The notes beneath the pieces are model-generated. The model was not told the DNA's origin. It ran no database searches and saw only the letters and a program-made list of their open reading frames with translations. A stretch of DNA of 64,000 nucleotides. Origin: Lacisediminimonas profundi (lineage in GTDB: Bacteria; Pseudomonadota; Gammaproteobacteria; Burkholderiales; Burkholderiaceae_D). Positions 52,065-61,129 of this stretch are shown one piece after another. The translations under genes and the position numbers were made by a program. Position 1 is the first letter of the stretch; every line of letters begins with the position of its first letter. The stretch covers positions 124,001 to 188,000 of the forward strand of contig NZ_VTTH01000007.1 of assembly GCF_008831265.1 (NCBI RefSeq), in the 5' to 3' direction.

Positions 52065-52985
52065 ATGTCCTATGACCTGACCGACCTGAAGCTTTTCCTC
52101 GCCATTGCCGAAGCAGGAAACCTCTCCAACGGCGCATCCAGCGTCCACATCACCGCGTCGTCTGGCAGCTATCGCCTGAAAAACCTCGAGCACGCGCTGG
52201 GAACTGCGCTGTTCGTCCGCACGCCGCGGGGAATGGACGTCACGCCGGCAGGAAAAATCCTGGTGGCGCATGTGCGCCAACTGCTGGCGGGCCTGGAACG
52301 GATGCACGGCGAGGTCGGCCGGTTTTCGGCCGGCCTGAAAGGGCAGATCAGGCTGCTGGCAAACAGCAGTTCATTGAATGGCTTCGTGGTACCCAGCCTG
52401 AGCCGGTTCCTGGTTGCCCATCCGAACGTCAACATCGATCTGGAGGAGAGAACCAGCCAGTCCATACCCGGGGCGATTGCAGCGCACGAAGCAAACATCG
52501 GCATCATGGCCGGAGATATCGATATACCGGGGCTGAAATCCTGGCGCTATGCGGTGGACAAGCTGGTCCTGGCGGTACCCATCGGGCATCCGCTGGCCAG
52601 AAAAGCCGAAATACGTTTCGGAGAAGCGCTGGATTTCGATTTCGTCTGCACCGGACGCTCCAGCAGCAATTTCCTGTTCCTGCGCGATACGGCCCAGGAT
52701 ACCGGCAAGCAGCTCAACGTGCGGCTTCACGCCAACAGCTTTGACACTGTCCTGACCTTGGTGGAACAAGGCGTCGGGGTGGCGCTGATTCCCTTCAGCG
52801 TCGTCGCCTCTGCACTGGACACGGCGCGAGTAGCCGCGCTCGATCTGCGCGAGCCGTGGGCCTTGCGCAAGCTGTCGATGGTGGTCCGCGCCGAGGAGGA
52901 GTTGCCGTCATTTGCCGCTGCGTTTGCCGAGTTCCTGCTGGCCGACCCACGTGTGGCGGCAACCCGGGAAGGGCAGTCCGGATAG
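52065..52985 (+). CDS. LysR-family transcriptional regulator
   Basis: The 306-aa product starts MSYDLTDLKLFLAIAEAGNLSNGA. The helix-turn-helix reads HITASSGSYRLKNLEHALGTALF, then the co-inducer domain (KGQIRLLANSSSLNGFVVPSL, then FVCTGRSSSNFLF). The gene is convergent with the enoyl-CoA hydratase gene (stop 53032) and 161 bp after the Bug gene, so its target is not obvious. The gap before it holds a hairpin-prone GC stretch and no gene. Confidence 0.9.
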   Translation: MSYDLTDLKLFLAIAEAGNLSNGASSVHITASSGSYRLKNLEHALGTALFVRTPRGMDVTPAGKILVAHVRQLLAGLERMHGEVGRFSAGLKGQIRLLANSSSLNGFVVPSLSRFLVAHPNVNIDLEERTSQSIPGAIAAHEANIGIMAGDIDIPGLKSWRYAVDKLVLAVPIGHPLARKAEIRFGEALDFDFVCTGRSSSNFLFLRDTAQDTGKQLNVRLHANSFDTVLTLVEQGVGVALIPFSVVASALDTARVAALDLREPWALRKLSMVVRAEEELPSFAAAFAEFLLADPRVAATREGQSG

Positions 52986-53031
52986 GATAGCGCGGGCCCG
53001 AACTAGCCGGCCAGCCGGACCGCAACCTTCC

Positions 53032-53814
53032 TCATTTCGCTGCGCGCTTGCGCTCCAGGAAGTCATTCATGTAGCGCTGCGGCTCGCCGGTATTGAAGGC
53101 GGCGCCGAATTCCCTGACGCTGCGCTCGATGGATGTATCGAGAGGCTGGTCGTCCCATTCGCGCAAGAGCCGCTTTTGCTGACGCATGACAGCCGTGCCG
53201 CACTCGGCCAGCACTGCTGCCACACGTCGCACTTCCTGGTCCAGGTCCTGCGGCGGAACCAGGCGATTTACCAGGCCCCAGTCCAGTGCTTCCCGCGCCG
53301 TCACGATTTCGCCGGAGAGCAGCATCCAGTTCGCGCGTGAATTGCCGATCAATCTTGGCAGCAGAGCCGCATGAATGACTGACGGAATGCCTACCTTGAC
53401 TTCAGGCATGCCGAACCTGCCGTCCTCGGAGGCAATCCGGATGTCGCAAGCGAGCGCCACTTCCAGCCCGCCGCCCAGGCACCAGCCCGGCAGACGGGCG
53501 ATGACGGGTACCGGCATATGGCGCAGGCCATCGCAGAATTTGCGCAGAAGGGAGATGAAAATCTCGCCGCTCTCCTGCGTCAATCTTGCCATCTCGCCGA
53601 TGTCGGCGCCGCCGATGAAACCCTTGTCGCCGGTGCCGCGCAGCACCACTACCCGCAGGTCGTCCCTGGTGGCCAGCAATTCCAGCGCCTGGACCAGATC
53701 CTTCATTACCGGTGTGCTCAGGATATTGAGCGACCCGGCGCCCGAGATGGTAAGCGTGGCCACATGGCCGTCCATCTGCACGGCAGCGTGAGTAAGCGTG
53801 TCAACAGTATTCAT
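53032..53814 (-). CDS. Enoyl-CoA hydratase/isomerase family protein
   Basis: The 260-aa product starts MNTVDTLTHAAVQMDGHVATLT. It has the crotonase core: GFIGGADIGEM (about 70-80), PGWCLGGGLEVALACDIRIA with the oxyanion-hole loop (about 110), and GMPEVKVGIPSV with the second-type Glu (about 138). It hydrates or isomerises an enoyl-CoA. It follows the Bug gene by 11 bp and forms an operon with it and the CoA transferase upstream. Confidence 0.9.
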   Translation of the reverse strand: MNTVDTLTHAAVQMDGHVATLTISGAGSLNILSTPVMKDLVQALELLATRDDLRVVVLRGTGDKGFIGGADIGEMARLTQESGEIFISLLRKFCDGLRHMPVPVIARLPGWCLGGGLEVALACDIRIASEDGRFGMPEVKVGIPSVIHAALLPRLIGNSRANWMLLSGEIVTAREALDWGLVNRLVPPQDLDQEVRRVAAVLAECGTAVMRQQKRLLREWDDQPLDTSIERSVREFGAAFNTGEPQRYMNDFLERKRAAK

Positions 53815-53825
53815 CTGTCCTGCCC

Positions 53826-54815
53826 TCACAGCTTGGTGAAGTTGATATCGATGACCACTTTCTTCCAGTGATCGTTGGAAGACTTGATCAAGTCGGCGAA
53901 TTCCTTGCGCGTCGTGTAATCGGGAATCGCGCCCTGCTTCTCGATTGCCTCCACCACGTCTGGCGACTCCAGCGCCTGCTTCACTGCGCTGTTGAGCTTC
54001 GCGAGAATTGGGGCCGGCGTACCGGCTGGCGCGCCGATGCCAAACCACGAAGGATTGTTCATTGGCGCCAGGCCTGCTTCTGCGTAGGTCGGCACATTGG
54101 GCAGGATCTTCAGGCGCTTCTTGGCGGCCACGGCAAGCGGGCGAATCCGGTTTGCCTGGATCAATGACGAGGACGACGGAATATTGTCGAACACGACCTG
54201 GATCTGGCCAGCCATCAGGTCGGTCAACGCCGGGCCGAGCCCCTTGTAGGGCGTGTGCAGCATTTTGGTTCCGGTCGTCTTTAGGAACAGCTCGCCATTC
54301 ATGTGGCTCAGGCCGCCGTTGCCCGACGAGCCAAATGCGTACTTCTCCGGGTTGGCCTTCAGTTCCTTGACCAGTGCGGGCAGGTCCCTGGCAGGGAAGG
54401 AGGGATTGACTACCAATACGTTGGGCACGTCCGCCAGGTTGCTGATCGGGTCGAAATCCTTCACCGGATCGTAGGGCGTCTTGGCATAGACATTCGGATT
54501 GACCGCATGCGAACTCTCCACCACCATGACCAGGGTGTAGCCATCCGCCGGCTGCTTGGCTGCAAAAGAGCTGCCGACCGCCCCGCCCGCGCCCGGACGG
54601 TTTTCGACGATGAAGGTCTGCTTCAGGATGGCGCCCAGCTTGTTTCCCACGATGCGGGCCAGGATGTCAGTGGTGCCGCCCGGTGCGTAGGGGACCACGA
54701 TCCTTACCGGCTTGTTGGGATACGAGGGATCGGCGTGTGCGCCACCGCTTGCACCCATCAGGCAGAACGATGCGGCAGTGGCCGCAAATATTTTCGTCAG
54801 TTTCATATGTTTCAT
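53826..54815 (-). CDS. Bug-type periplasmic substrate-binding protein
   Basis: The 329-aa product uses ATG 54815 (MKHMKLTKIFAATAASFC), because AAAGGAG lies 8 bases ahead of it; ATG 54821 is too close to that site. The signal peptide ends near AHA. Motifs are VPYAPGGTTDILAR, NRPGAGG and HTPYKGLGP. It lies between a CoA transferase gene (upstream) and an enoyl-CoA hydratase gene (downstream), so its ligand is probably a carboxylic acid that is activated to a CoA ester. Confidence 0.92.
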   Translation of the reverse strand: MKHMKLTKIFAATAASFCLMGASGGAHADPSYPNKPVRIVVPYAPGGTTDILARIVGNKLGAILKQTFIVENRPGAGGAVGSSFAAKQPADGYTLVMVVESSHAVNPNVYAKTPYDPVKDFDPISNLADVPNVLVVNPSFPARDLPALVKELKANPEKYAFGSSGNGGLSHMNGELFLKTTGTKMLHTPYKGLGPALTDLMAGQIQVVFDNIPSSSSLIQANRIRPLAVAAKKRLKILPNVPTYAEAGLAPMNNPSWFGIGAPAGTPAPILAKLNSAVKQALESPDVVEAIEKQGAIPDYTTRKEFADLIKSSNDHWKKVVIDINFTKL

Positions 54816-54868
54816 ATTCATGTCTCCTTTGTTGCGATTGATTCGGATACGGCGCGTCATTGAACCTG

Positions 54869-56059
54869 TCATTGAACCTGCTGGGCCAGCGACCCCAGAA
54901 CCTGTTGCGTGTGCTCGCCCAGCATGGGAGGAGGCGCGATCGGCGCGGCGGCGTCAGCGACGCCACTGAGCATGGGGTTGCGCACCATGCGGATTGCGCC
55001 CATGACCGGATGGGCGACCACTTTCACAAGCTGCCGGTGCTGCACCTGCGGATCCTGGAAAACATCATCCAGCGTGTTGATCGGCCCCCACGGAACACCG
55101 GCGGCATCGAAGGCCCGGGTCCAGTCGTCCCGATTGCGTTGCACGAACAGGTTGGCAAGAATCTCGCGCAGTACCCGCAAATTGATGATCCGGTTCGAAT
55201 TGGTGGCAAAACGAGGGTCGGCCGCCAGGGCCGGCGCGCCAGCCACGTCACAGAAGCGCTGGAACTGACCATCGTTTCCAATCGCCAGGATCAGATGGCC
55301 ATCGGCGCAGCGGAACACTTCATACGGCGCGCAGTTCGGATGCGCATTGCCGGAACGCGGCGGATTAACCCCCGAGGCCAGATAGTTCGCGCCCTGATTG
55401 GCATTCAAGGCAACCGCAACATCGAGCAAGGCCAGGTCGATGCATCCCCCTTCGCCCGTCGTGGAGCGCCGGAACAGCGCTGCCAGCACCGCGGAAGTGG
55501 CATACATGCCGGTTGTCAGGTCCACTACCGCGACCCCGGTGCGCAGCGGCCCCGCCCCCGGCTCGCCATCCGGCTGGCCGGTGTAACTCATCAAGCCACC
55601 CATGCCCTGGAACACGTAGTCGTATCCCGGCTTGTCGGACATCGGCCCTGATTGTCCGAATCCCGTAATGGACAGATAGATCAGGCGCGGGTTGGCGGCT
55701 TTCAGCGATTCGTAATCAAGTCCATAGCGCTTCAAGGTGCCCGGCTTGAAATTTTCGACCAGCACATCGGCGTCCCTGGCCAGCTCGCGAATGACAGCCG
55801 CCCCCTCGGGGCTTGCAAAGTCCACCGCAACCGAACGCTTGCCGCGATTGCAGCACACGAAATAGGCCGACAGCCTGTGCTCGCCTTGTTCGGATTCCAG
55901 GTACGGCGGCCCCCAGCCGCGGGTATCGTCGCCGCGCGTGGGGTGTTCCACCTTGGTCACCTCGGCGCCGAGGTCGGCCAGGTTCTGCGTACACCAGGGT
56001 CCCGCCAATATGCGGGATAAATCCAGGACCTTGATGCCTCGAAGGGCTGTTTGGAGCAT
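54869..56059 (-). CDS. Class III CoA transferase (CaiB/BaiF family)
   Basis: The 396-aa product starts MLQTALRGIKVLDLSRILAGPWC at ATG 56059; a TTG 24 bp earlier is less likely. Family marks are DLGAEVTKVEHP, NRGKRSVAVDFAS and GYDYVFQGMGGLM with the catalytic Asp (about residue 167). It moves CoA between carboxylates to activate a substrate. It begins the minus-strand set with Bug and enoyl-CoA hydratase and is divergent from the acyl-CoA dehydrogenase operon. Confidence 0.9.
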   Translation of the reverse strand: MLQTALRGIKVLDLSRILAGPWCTQNLADLGAEVTKVEHPTRGDDTRGWGPPYLESEQGEHRLSAYFVCCNRGKRSVAVDFASPEGAAVIRELARDADVLVENFKPGTLKRYGLDYESLKAANPRLIYLSITGFGQSGPMSDKPGYDYVFQGMGGLMSYTGQPDGEPGAGPLRTGVAVVDLTTGMYATSAVLAALFRRSTTGEGGCIDLALLDVAVALNANQGANYLASGVNPPRSGNAHPNCAPYEVFRCADGHLILAIGNDGQFQRFCDVAGAPALAADPRFATNSNRIINLRVLREILANLFVQRNRDDWTRAFDAAGVPWGPINTLDDVFQDPQVQHRQLVKVVAHPVMGAIRMVRNPMLSGVADAAAPIAPPPMLGEHTQQVLGSLAQQVQ

Positions 56060-56192
56060 GCCGTCTCTCGCTTGCGCAATCAAAGACGGCGAGTATAGGA
56101 GTGCCCTTGCATGGCAACCAGTTCAATGTTTCGAAGCCTGCGTTCAAACCAGACCAACACGCCGGCCGGGCGCAGCGCCTGCCGGCGATCGC

Positions 56193-56241
56193 TTGACAAG
56201 CGAAACGCCCCCGTCATATCATTTCTTACAGCGAATGATAT
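56193..56241 (+). promoter_or_regulatory. Sigma-70 promoter with overlapping inverted repeat
   Basis: TTGACA (56193-56198) and TATCAT (56217-56222) are spaced by 18 bp. ATATCATT (56216-56223) and AATGATAT (56234-56241) form an 8-bp inverted repeat that overlaps the -10 element. The site is 40-90 bp before the acyl-CoA dehydrogenase start. The rest of the 221-bp gap shows no gene. Confidence 0.6.
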
Positions 56242-56280
56242 TCGGCATAGAGAATAGAAAAAGCATTTTAAGGAGACAAG

Positions 56281-57429
56281 ATGGCGCTTTCATTCCAGTT
56301 TTCCAGCGAGCATGAGGCTGTGCGCGACACGGTACGGCGCCTGTGCCAGGAAGAGTTGTCGCCGCTGGTCGACGATGCCGAAGAAAACGAGGTGTTTCCG
56401 CGCCATGTGTTCCAGCGATGGGGCGAGCTTGGCTTGATCGGCGTTCGCTATCCGGAACGCGATGGCGGCACCGGCATGGACAAGGTTTCCGACTGCATCG
56501 TGCGGGAAGAACTGAGCTACATGAGCCAGGCGTTTGCCACCAGCTGGTCGGCCCATTCCCATCTGGGCATATGGCCGATCTGGAAGGTCGGCACGCCCTG
56601 GCAGCGCGAGAACTATTTCAAGCCAGCCCTCACGGGTGAAAAGGTGGCGGGCTTTGGCCTGAGCGAGCCCGACGGCGGCTCCAACGTGCGCGCCCTGAAG
56701 ACGCGCGCTGAGCGCGTTGACGGCGGCTGGAAGCTAAACGGCAGCAAGCTCTATATCACCAACGCCCCATTTGCCAATTTCCTGCTGGTCGCCGCACGCA
56801 CCCGGCCCGAGCTGAAGCCGGAATCGATCAGCCTGTTCATCGTGGATTTGCCCAATCCGGGGTTCGAGGTCCACAAGCTGCGCAAGGAAGGCATTCGCGC
56901 CTCGGAAACCGGACTCATCCACATCGAAGACGCGTTCGTGCCCGATGAGTGCCTGCTGGGCGGCATTGAAGGCACCTACCCGGTGATCCTGGAGTGCCTG
57001 AGCGAAAACCGGGTTGGCGTGGCGGCCAACGCACTTGGCATGGCGCGCGCCGCCTTTGACGCCGCCAAAGCCTATGCCAGCGATCGCATCGTGGCCAACA
57101 AGCGCATCGGCGACTACCAGGCGATTGCCCACAAGCTGGCTGACATGGCGGCGCAGATCGAGGCCGCCAAATGGATGGTCTACTACGGCGCATGGCGCGT
57201 GGACCAGGGCACTCTCGATGCGGCCACCGCTGCGCGCGTGAAACTCATCGCCAGCGAAACCGCGCTGGCCGTCAGCGAACAAGCCATTCGCATCCACGGC
57301 GGCGCCGGCATCATGCGCGAATATCCGGTGGGGCGCATCCACCGCGACGCCTTCGTCTATGTGATTGGGGAAGGCACCAGCGAGGTCCAGCGCAACATCA
57401 TTGCCCGCGACATGGGATTCAAGCCATGA
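56281..57429 (+). CDS. Acyl-CoA dehydrogenase
   Basis: The 382-aa product has the three-domain family pattern: the N-terminal helical part (SEHEAVRDTVRRLCQEELSPL), the flavin/substrate loop GFGLSEPDGGSNVRALKTRA, and the C-terminal IGEGTSEVQRNIIARDMG with the usual catalytic-Glu position. It oxidises an acyl-CoA to an enoyl-CoA and passes electrons to ETF. AAGGAGACA lies just before the ATG. It is first of a plus-strand operon with thiolase-fold, DUF35, two MaoC and CoA transferase genes. Confidence 0.92.
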   Translation: MALSFQFSSEHEAVRDTVRRLCQEELSPLVDDAEENEVFPRHVFQRWGELGLIGVRYPERDGGTGMDKVSDCIVREELSYMSQAFATSWSAHSHLGIWPIWKVGTPWQRENYFKPALTGEKVAGFGLSEPDGGSNVRALKTRAERVDGGWKLNGSKLYITNAPFANFLLVAARTRPELKPESISLFIVDLPNPGFEVHKLRKEGIRASETGLIHIEDAFVPDECLLGGIEGTYPVILECLSENRVGVAANALGMARAAFDAAKAYASDRIVANKRIGDYQAIAHKLADMAAQIEAAKWMVYYGAWRVDQGTLDAATAARVKLIASETALAVSEQAIRIHGGAGIMREYPVGRIHRDAFVYVIGEGTSEVQRNIIARDMGFKP

Positions 57430-58580
57430 GCATGGACGCCTTCATCACCGGCGCCTGCGACACCGAAGTCGGTGAACTGGCCGGCAGCAGTTGCATGGGC
57501 TTGCACGCGCAAGCGGCGATGGGGGCAGTGGCCGACGCAGGCTTGACGCTGGCCGATATCGATGGCGTGCTGTGCGCCTATTCGTTCACCGAGCCGCACC
57601 TGATGCTGGCATCGGTATTCTGCGAGTACCTCGGGATTCACCCGGGTTACTGCACCTCGATCCAGGCCGGCGGCGCCAGCGCAGCCATCATGATCATGCA
57701 AGCTGCGGCGCTGGTGGCCAGCGGGCAGTGCCAGCACGTGCTGGTGGTCACCGGCGATAACAGGCTCACCGGCATGACGCGTGACGGCGCAGTGGCCGTG
57801 CTCTCCGAAGTGGGGCATGCCCAGTTCGAGCGCCCGTTCGGCATCAGCGTGCCGGCTTCCTATGCGCTGGTGGCGCAGCACTACATGCACGAATATGGCG
57901 TGACCCCGGAACAGCTGGCAGCCATTGCCGTGACCCACCGCCAGCACGCCGGCCGTCATCCCAAGGCCCATAAACGCGAACCGATCACCATCGAGCAGGT
58001 GCTGGCGTCCAGGATAATTTCCTCGCCATTGCACATGCTGGATTGCTGCCTGATATCCGACGGCGGCGCCGCCCTGGTTGTCAGCAGTCGCGCAGCGGCG
58101 GCTGACACGCGTGGAACTGCCATTGAAATCCTGGGCGCGGGCCAGGGCCACACGCACGAGCACATCATCTCCGCTCCCAGCCTGACCGATTTTGGCTGCA
58201 AGGCCTCGTCCGCCGCGGCGTTTGCGCGCGCCGGGCTGACGCCGGCGGACATCGACGTTGCGCTGATCTACGATTCGTTCACCATCACCTTGCTGGTCGA
58301 GCTTGAATCGATCGGCTTTTTCGAACGCGGAGAGGCCGGGCCTGCCGCCATGCGCGGCGAGCTCGACCTCGGCGGCAGCTTGCCCTGCAACACGCACGGC
58401 GGCTTGCTTTCATACGGGCACTCTGGCGCGGCGGGGGGCATGTTCCATGCCGTCGAAGCCGTGCACCAATTGCGCGGCCGCGCCGATGCCCGCCAGGTGC
58501 CCGGCGCGCGTCTGGCGTTCGTGCACGGGGATGGCGGGATCCTGTCCGCCCATTGCTCACTGGTCCTGGGAGTAAATTGA
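57426..58580 (+). CDS. SCP2/Ltp2-type thiolase-fold protein lacking catalytic cysteines
   Basis: The 384-aa product starts at ATG 57426, overlapping the acyl-CoA dehydrogenase stop. The nucleophile region reads IQAGGASAA where thiolases have a Cys, and the second Cys position reads VHGDGGILS. It keeps the His-bearing loop SYGHSGAAGG and has YDSFTI, features of Ltp2-like aldolases. It is thus likely to do a retro-aldol cleavage or other acyl-CoA lyase step rather than thiolysis. The DUF35 partner gene follows 1 bp later. A relative with the same losses is encoded at 1986-3149. Confidence 0.87.
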   Translation: MSMDAFITGACDTEVGELAGSSCMGLHAQAAMGAVADAGLTLADIDGVLCAYSFTEPHLMLASVFCEYLGIHPGYCTSIQAGGASAAIMIMQAAALVASGQCQHVLVVTGDNRLTGMTRDGAVAVLSEVGHAQFERPFGISVPASYALVAQHYMHEYGVTPEQLAAIAVTHRQHAGRHPKAHKREPITIEQVLASRIISSPLHMLDCCLISDGGAALVVSSRAAAADTRGTAIEILGAGQGHTHEHIISAPSLTDFGCKASSAAAFARAGLTPADIDVALIYDSFTITLLVELESIGFFERGEAGPAAMRGELDLGGSLPCNTHGGLLSYGHSGAAGGMFHAVEAVHQLRGRADARQVPGARLAFVHGDGGILSAHCSLVLGVN

Positions 58581-58581
58581 C

Positions 58582-58980
58582 ATGAGCCGCCCCCTGCCCC
58601 GTCCGACTGCGGACACCCGACATTTCTGGGACGGCTGCGCCACCGGCGAACTACGCTACCAGCGTTGCGCCCACTGCGGCGAGGTGCAGCTGATCCCGCG
58701 CTCGCTTTGCTCGGCCTGCCAGCATGCCGATCTGGAATGGCACCGCTCCGGCGGCCAAGGCCGGGTGCTGAGTTACACCGTGGTGCACCGCGCCCCGACG
58801 CCGGCATTCAAGGACGAGACACCCTACATCATCGCCCTGGTGGACATGAGCGAGGGCTTTCGGCTGATGGTCAACGTCCGCGGCGGCGGCGCAACGCCGC
58901 TGGCAATTGGCCAGTCGGTGCGCATAGGTTTCCGCGAGATTGAAGGCATGGCTTTGCCGGAAGCACAGGTGCTGGAATGA
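58582..58980 (+). CDS. DUF35 zinc-ribbon/OB-fold protein
   Basis: The 132-aa product has the DUF35 zinc ribbon CAHCG and CSACQ (about residues 30-46), then the OB domain (GRVLSYTVVHRAP, ALVDMSEGFRLMV). It overlaps the next gene by 4 bp. With the thiolase-fold protein it should form a two-subunit complex, as ChsH2's DUF35 part does with Ltp2. Confidence 0.9.
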   Translation: MSRPLPRPTADTRHFWDGCATGELRYQRCAHCGEVQLIPRSLCSACQHADLEWHRSGGQGRVLSYTVVHRAPTPAFKDETPYIIALVDMSEGFRLMVNVRGGGATPLAIGQSVRIGFREIEGMALPEAQVLE

Positions 58981-59381
58981 AGAAAGCCATCACCTTCGCC
59001 GATTTTCAGGCCGGCGCCGTGCTGGGCGAACACATCGAGGCATACGACCGGAACCTGGTGAACGCATGGCAGCGCATTTTCGGCTCTGCGCCAGCCGACG
59101 GCGCCAATAGCGCTGCCGAAGCCGCCAGCATTGCCATGGTGCTCGCCATGCGCGCCTTCCTGACCGTAGTCGCGCCACGGCCACCAGGCAATGTGCACGC
59201 GCGCCAGCAGTTCAGGCTGGACACTTTGCCGCAGCCTGGCGAGCAGGTGCGCACGGTCGTGTCCTGCGTCGACAAGCAAGTCAAACGGGAACGGCTCTAC
59301 GTTGATTTGCGCGTCCAGGGAAGCGGCGACGACGGCCGTGCGCTGTTTACTGGCTGCATGAGCCTGATATGGGCCGCCTGA
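58977..59381 (+). CDS. MaoC-like hot-dog protein without the catalytic Asp-His motif
   Basis: The 134-aa product aligns by length and secondary structure with a MaoC hot-dog domain (ITFADFQAGAVLGEHIEAYDRN), but the DxNPxH hydratase motif is absent; the corresponding part reads FGSAPADGANSAAEA. It is probably the non-catalytic half of a heterodimer with the next gene's product. Start overlaps the DUF35 stop and end overlaps the next start. Confidence 0.75.
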   Translation: MKKAITFADFQAGAVLGEHIEAYDRNLVNAWQRIFGSAPADGANSAAEAASIAMVLAMRAFLTVVAPRPPGNVHARQQFRLDTLPQPGEQVRTVVSCVDKQVKRERLYVDLRVQGSGDDGRALFTGCMSLIWAA

Positions 59382-59791
59382 TGACTCCGATGAGCACCCT
59401 GCCCGACATCCTGTCCCCGGTACGCATGAAGATCGAACCGGCAGTGATCGCCGCCTACGCCGAGCTGACCAATGACTTCAATCCCATCCACCTCGACCCC
59501 GAATTTGCGTCAGGCACCCCAATGGGCGGCGTGATTGCGCACGGCACCATGTCGATCGGGCTGATATGGCAGGCCTTGCAGCGCAGCCTGGGGAGCGCAG
59601 CATTTGAACAGTCCGAGCTGGACATCCGTTTCGTCAAACCTGTGCGCCCGGGTGAAACCCTGGTTGCCGGCGGCCAGGCACGGCCGGATGCCCCCGGGGT
59701 GTACGACGTGTGGGTCCGCGCCGAGGATGACGGCGGCGACCGCATCGTTGGCAGCGTGCGTGTGCCAGGCGCAGCGGCCGGAGTGACATAA
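59381..59791 (+). CDS. MaoC-family enoyl-CoA hydratase (catalytic half)
   Basis: The 136-aa product starts MTPMSTLPDILSPVRMKI at ATG 59381, which overlaps the previous TGA; ATG 59369 would also be in frame. The hydratase motif is present as LTNDFNPIHLDPEFA (about 30-45), with the catalytic Asp and His. It should hydrate an enoyl-CoA in the R-specific way, together with the preceding motif-less partner. Confidence 0.88.
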   Translation: MTPMSTLPDILSPVRMKIEPAVIAAYAELTNDFNPIHLDPEFASGTPMGGVIAHGTMSIGLIWQALQRSLGSAAFEQSELDIRFVKPVRPGETLVAGGQARPDAPGVYDVWVRAEDDGGDRIVGSVRVPGAAAGVT

Positions 59792-59886
59792 AAAAAATGG
59801 AACACGCTCCATCCCGCATTGGCAATGGCCAATGGCCAATCGTCAAGGGGCAAGGGGCGGCATCAATCATTGAAGTGGAGCGAGAC

Positions 59887-61083
59887 ATGAACATGCTGAG
59901 CAAGGCGCTGGACGGCGTCAAGGTGCTGGATTTCAGTCAGGGAATCGCGGGTCCACACGGCGCCTGCCTGCTGGCGGAAATGGGCGCTGATGTACTCAAG
60001 CTGGAGCCACCGGCAGGCGACTGGCTGCGCGTGCTGGGCGCGCGCAGGGGCCAGTCCAGCGTACTGTTCGGCACCTTCAATCGTGGCAAGCGCAGCCTCG
60101 CCGCGGATCTGAAGCAGCCGGGCGGGCGCGACATAGCGCTCAAGCTGATTGCCGATGCCGACGTGATGATCGAAAGCAACCGCGTCGGCGTGATGGCGCG
60201 CCTGGGTCTGGACTACGAGAGCGTCCGGGCGCTGAATCCCCGGCTGATCTACGTATCGGTAACCGGCTTCGGACAGAAAGGACCCTACATCGACCGGCCA
60301 GCCACTGACGCGGCCGTGCAGGCGTACACCGGCTTCTCGTTTGGGGCCGGGGACATGGTCGAGCCGGTGCGAGTGCGCATATCGCTGGTCGACATCATCA
60401 GCGGCATCTATGCCAGCAACGCCATTGTCGCGGCGCTGTTCCAGCGGGTGCGCACCGGCGCCGGCCAGTACATCGACCTGAGCCTGATGCACAGCATCAC
60501 CGCGGTGCAGGGCTACAAATACGCGGAGCACGAACTGACGGGCGGCGCATTGAGCGGCGAGTTATTTGCGGGGATCGGCATTTACCGCACGGCAGACGGC
60601 TTCATCGCCTTGTCAGCGATGAAGGAGGAGCATGTCACCGACTTGATTTCCCTGATTGGCCGCAGCGACCTGCTGACTGATCCACGTTTTGCGACAGCGG
60701 CTGCGCGTTTCGAGCATCAGGGCGAACTGAGAAAAGTCATTTCTGCCGAACTGCTCAAGCAAGCGTCCGCCCGGTGGCTGCCGAAGATGCGTGCGGCCGA
60801 CCTGATCCATCAGGAAGTCCTGACATACGACGCCTACCGGAACGACCCGCAAGTCCTGGAGCAACGGCTGTTTACCCCGACCGACCTGAACGAAGTCGGC
60901 ACGCTGCCCACCGTGCGCATGCCTGGACTGCCGCCCGGCGACAGTTCGCCGGCCAGGCCGCCATCGATCGGTGAACACACTGACACGGTGCTGGAAAGCC
61001 TGGGATTCAGTGCTGACGAAATCGCCCGGCTGGCGATCACGAAAATTGTTGTGCAAGCAAATGCGAATGGGCCGGTCAATTAA
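59887..61083 (+). CDS. Class III CoA transferase (CaiB/BaiF family)
   Basis: The 398-aa product starts MNMLSKALDGVKVLDFSQG at ATG 59887, with GGAG six bases ahead; the open sequence from 59797 is rejected. It shows LAEMGADVLKLEPP, NRGKRSLAADLKQPGG and RPATDAAVQAYTGF with the catalytic Asp (about residue 140). It activates the acid substrate by transfer of CoA. It is 95 bp after the MaoC gene and 46 bp before a Bug gene. Confidence 0.9.
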   Translation: MNMLSKALDGVKVLDFSQGIAGPHGACLLAEMGADVLKLEPPAGDWLRVLGARRGQSSVLFGTFNRGKRSLAADLKQPGGRDIALKLIADADVMIESNRVGVMARLGLDYESVRALNPRLIYVSVTGFGQKGPYIDRPATDAAVQAYTGFSFGAGDMVEPVRVRISLVDIISGIYASNAIVAALFQRVRTGAGQYIDLSLMHSITAVQGYKYAEHELTGGALSGELFAGIGIYRTADGFIALSAMKEEHVTDLISLIGRSDLLTDPRFATAAARFEHQGELRKVISAELLKQASARWLPKMRAADLIHQEVLTYDAYRNDPQVLEQRLFTPTDLNEVGTLPTVRMPGLPPGDSSPARPPSIGEHTDTVLESLGFSADEIARLAITKIVVQANANGPVN

Positions 61084-61129
61084 GTGACTGAGCCTGCCCC
61101 TTCGCTCAATACCAATAAAGGAGACCAAC

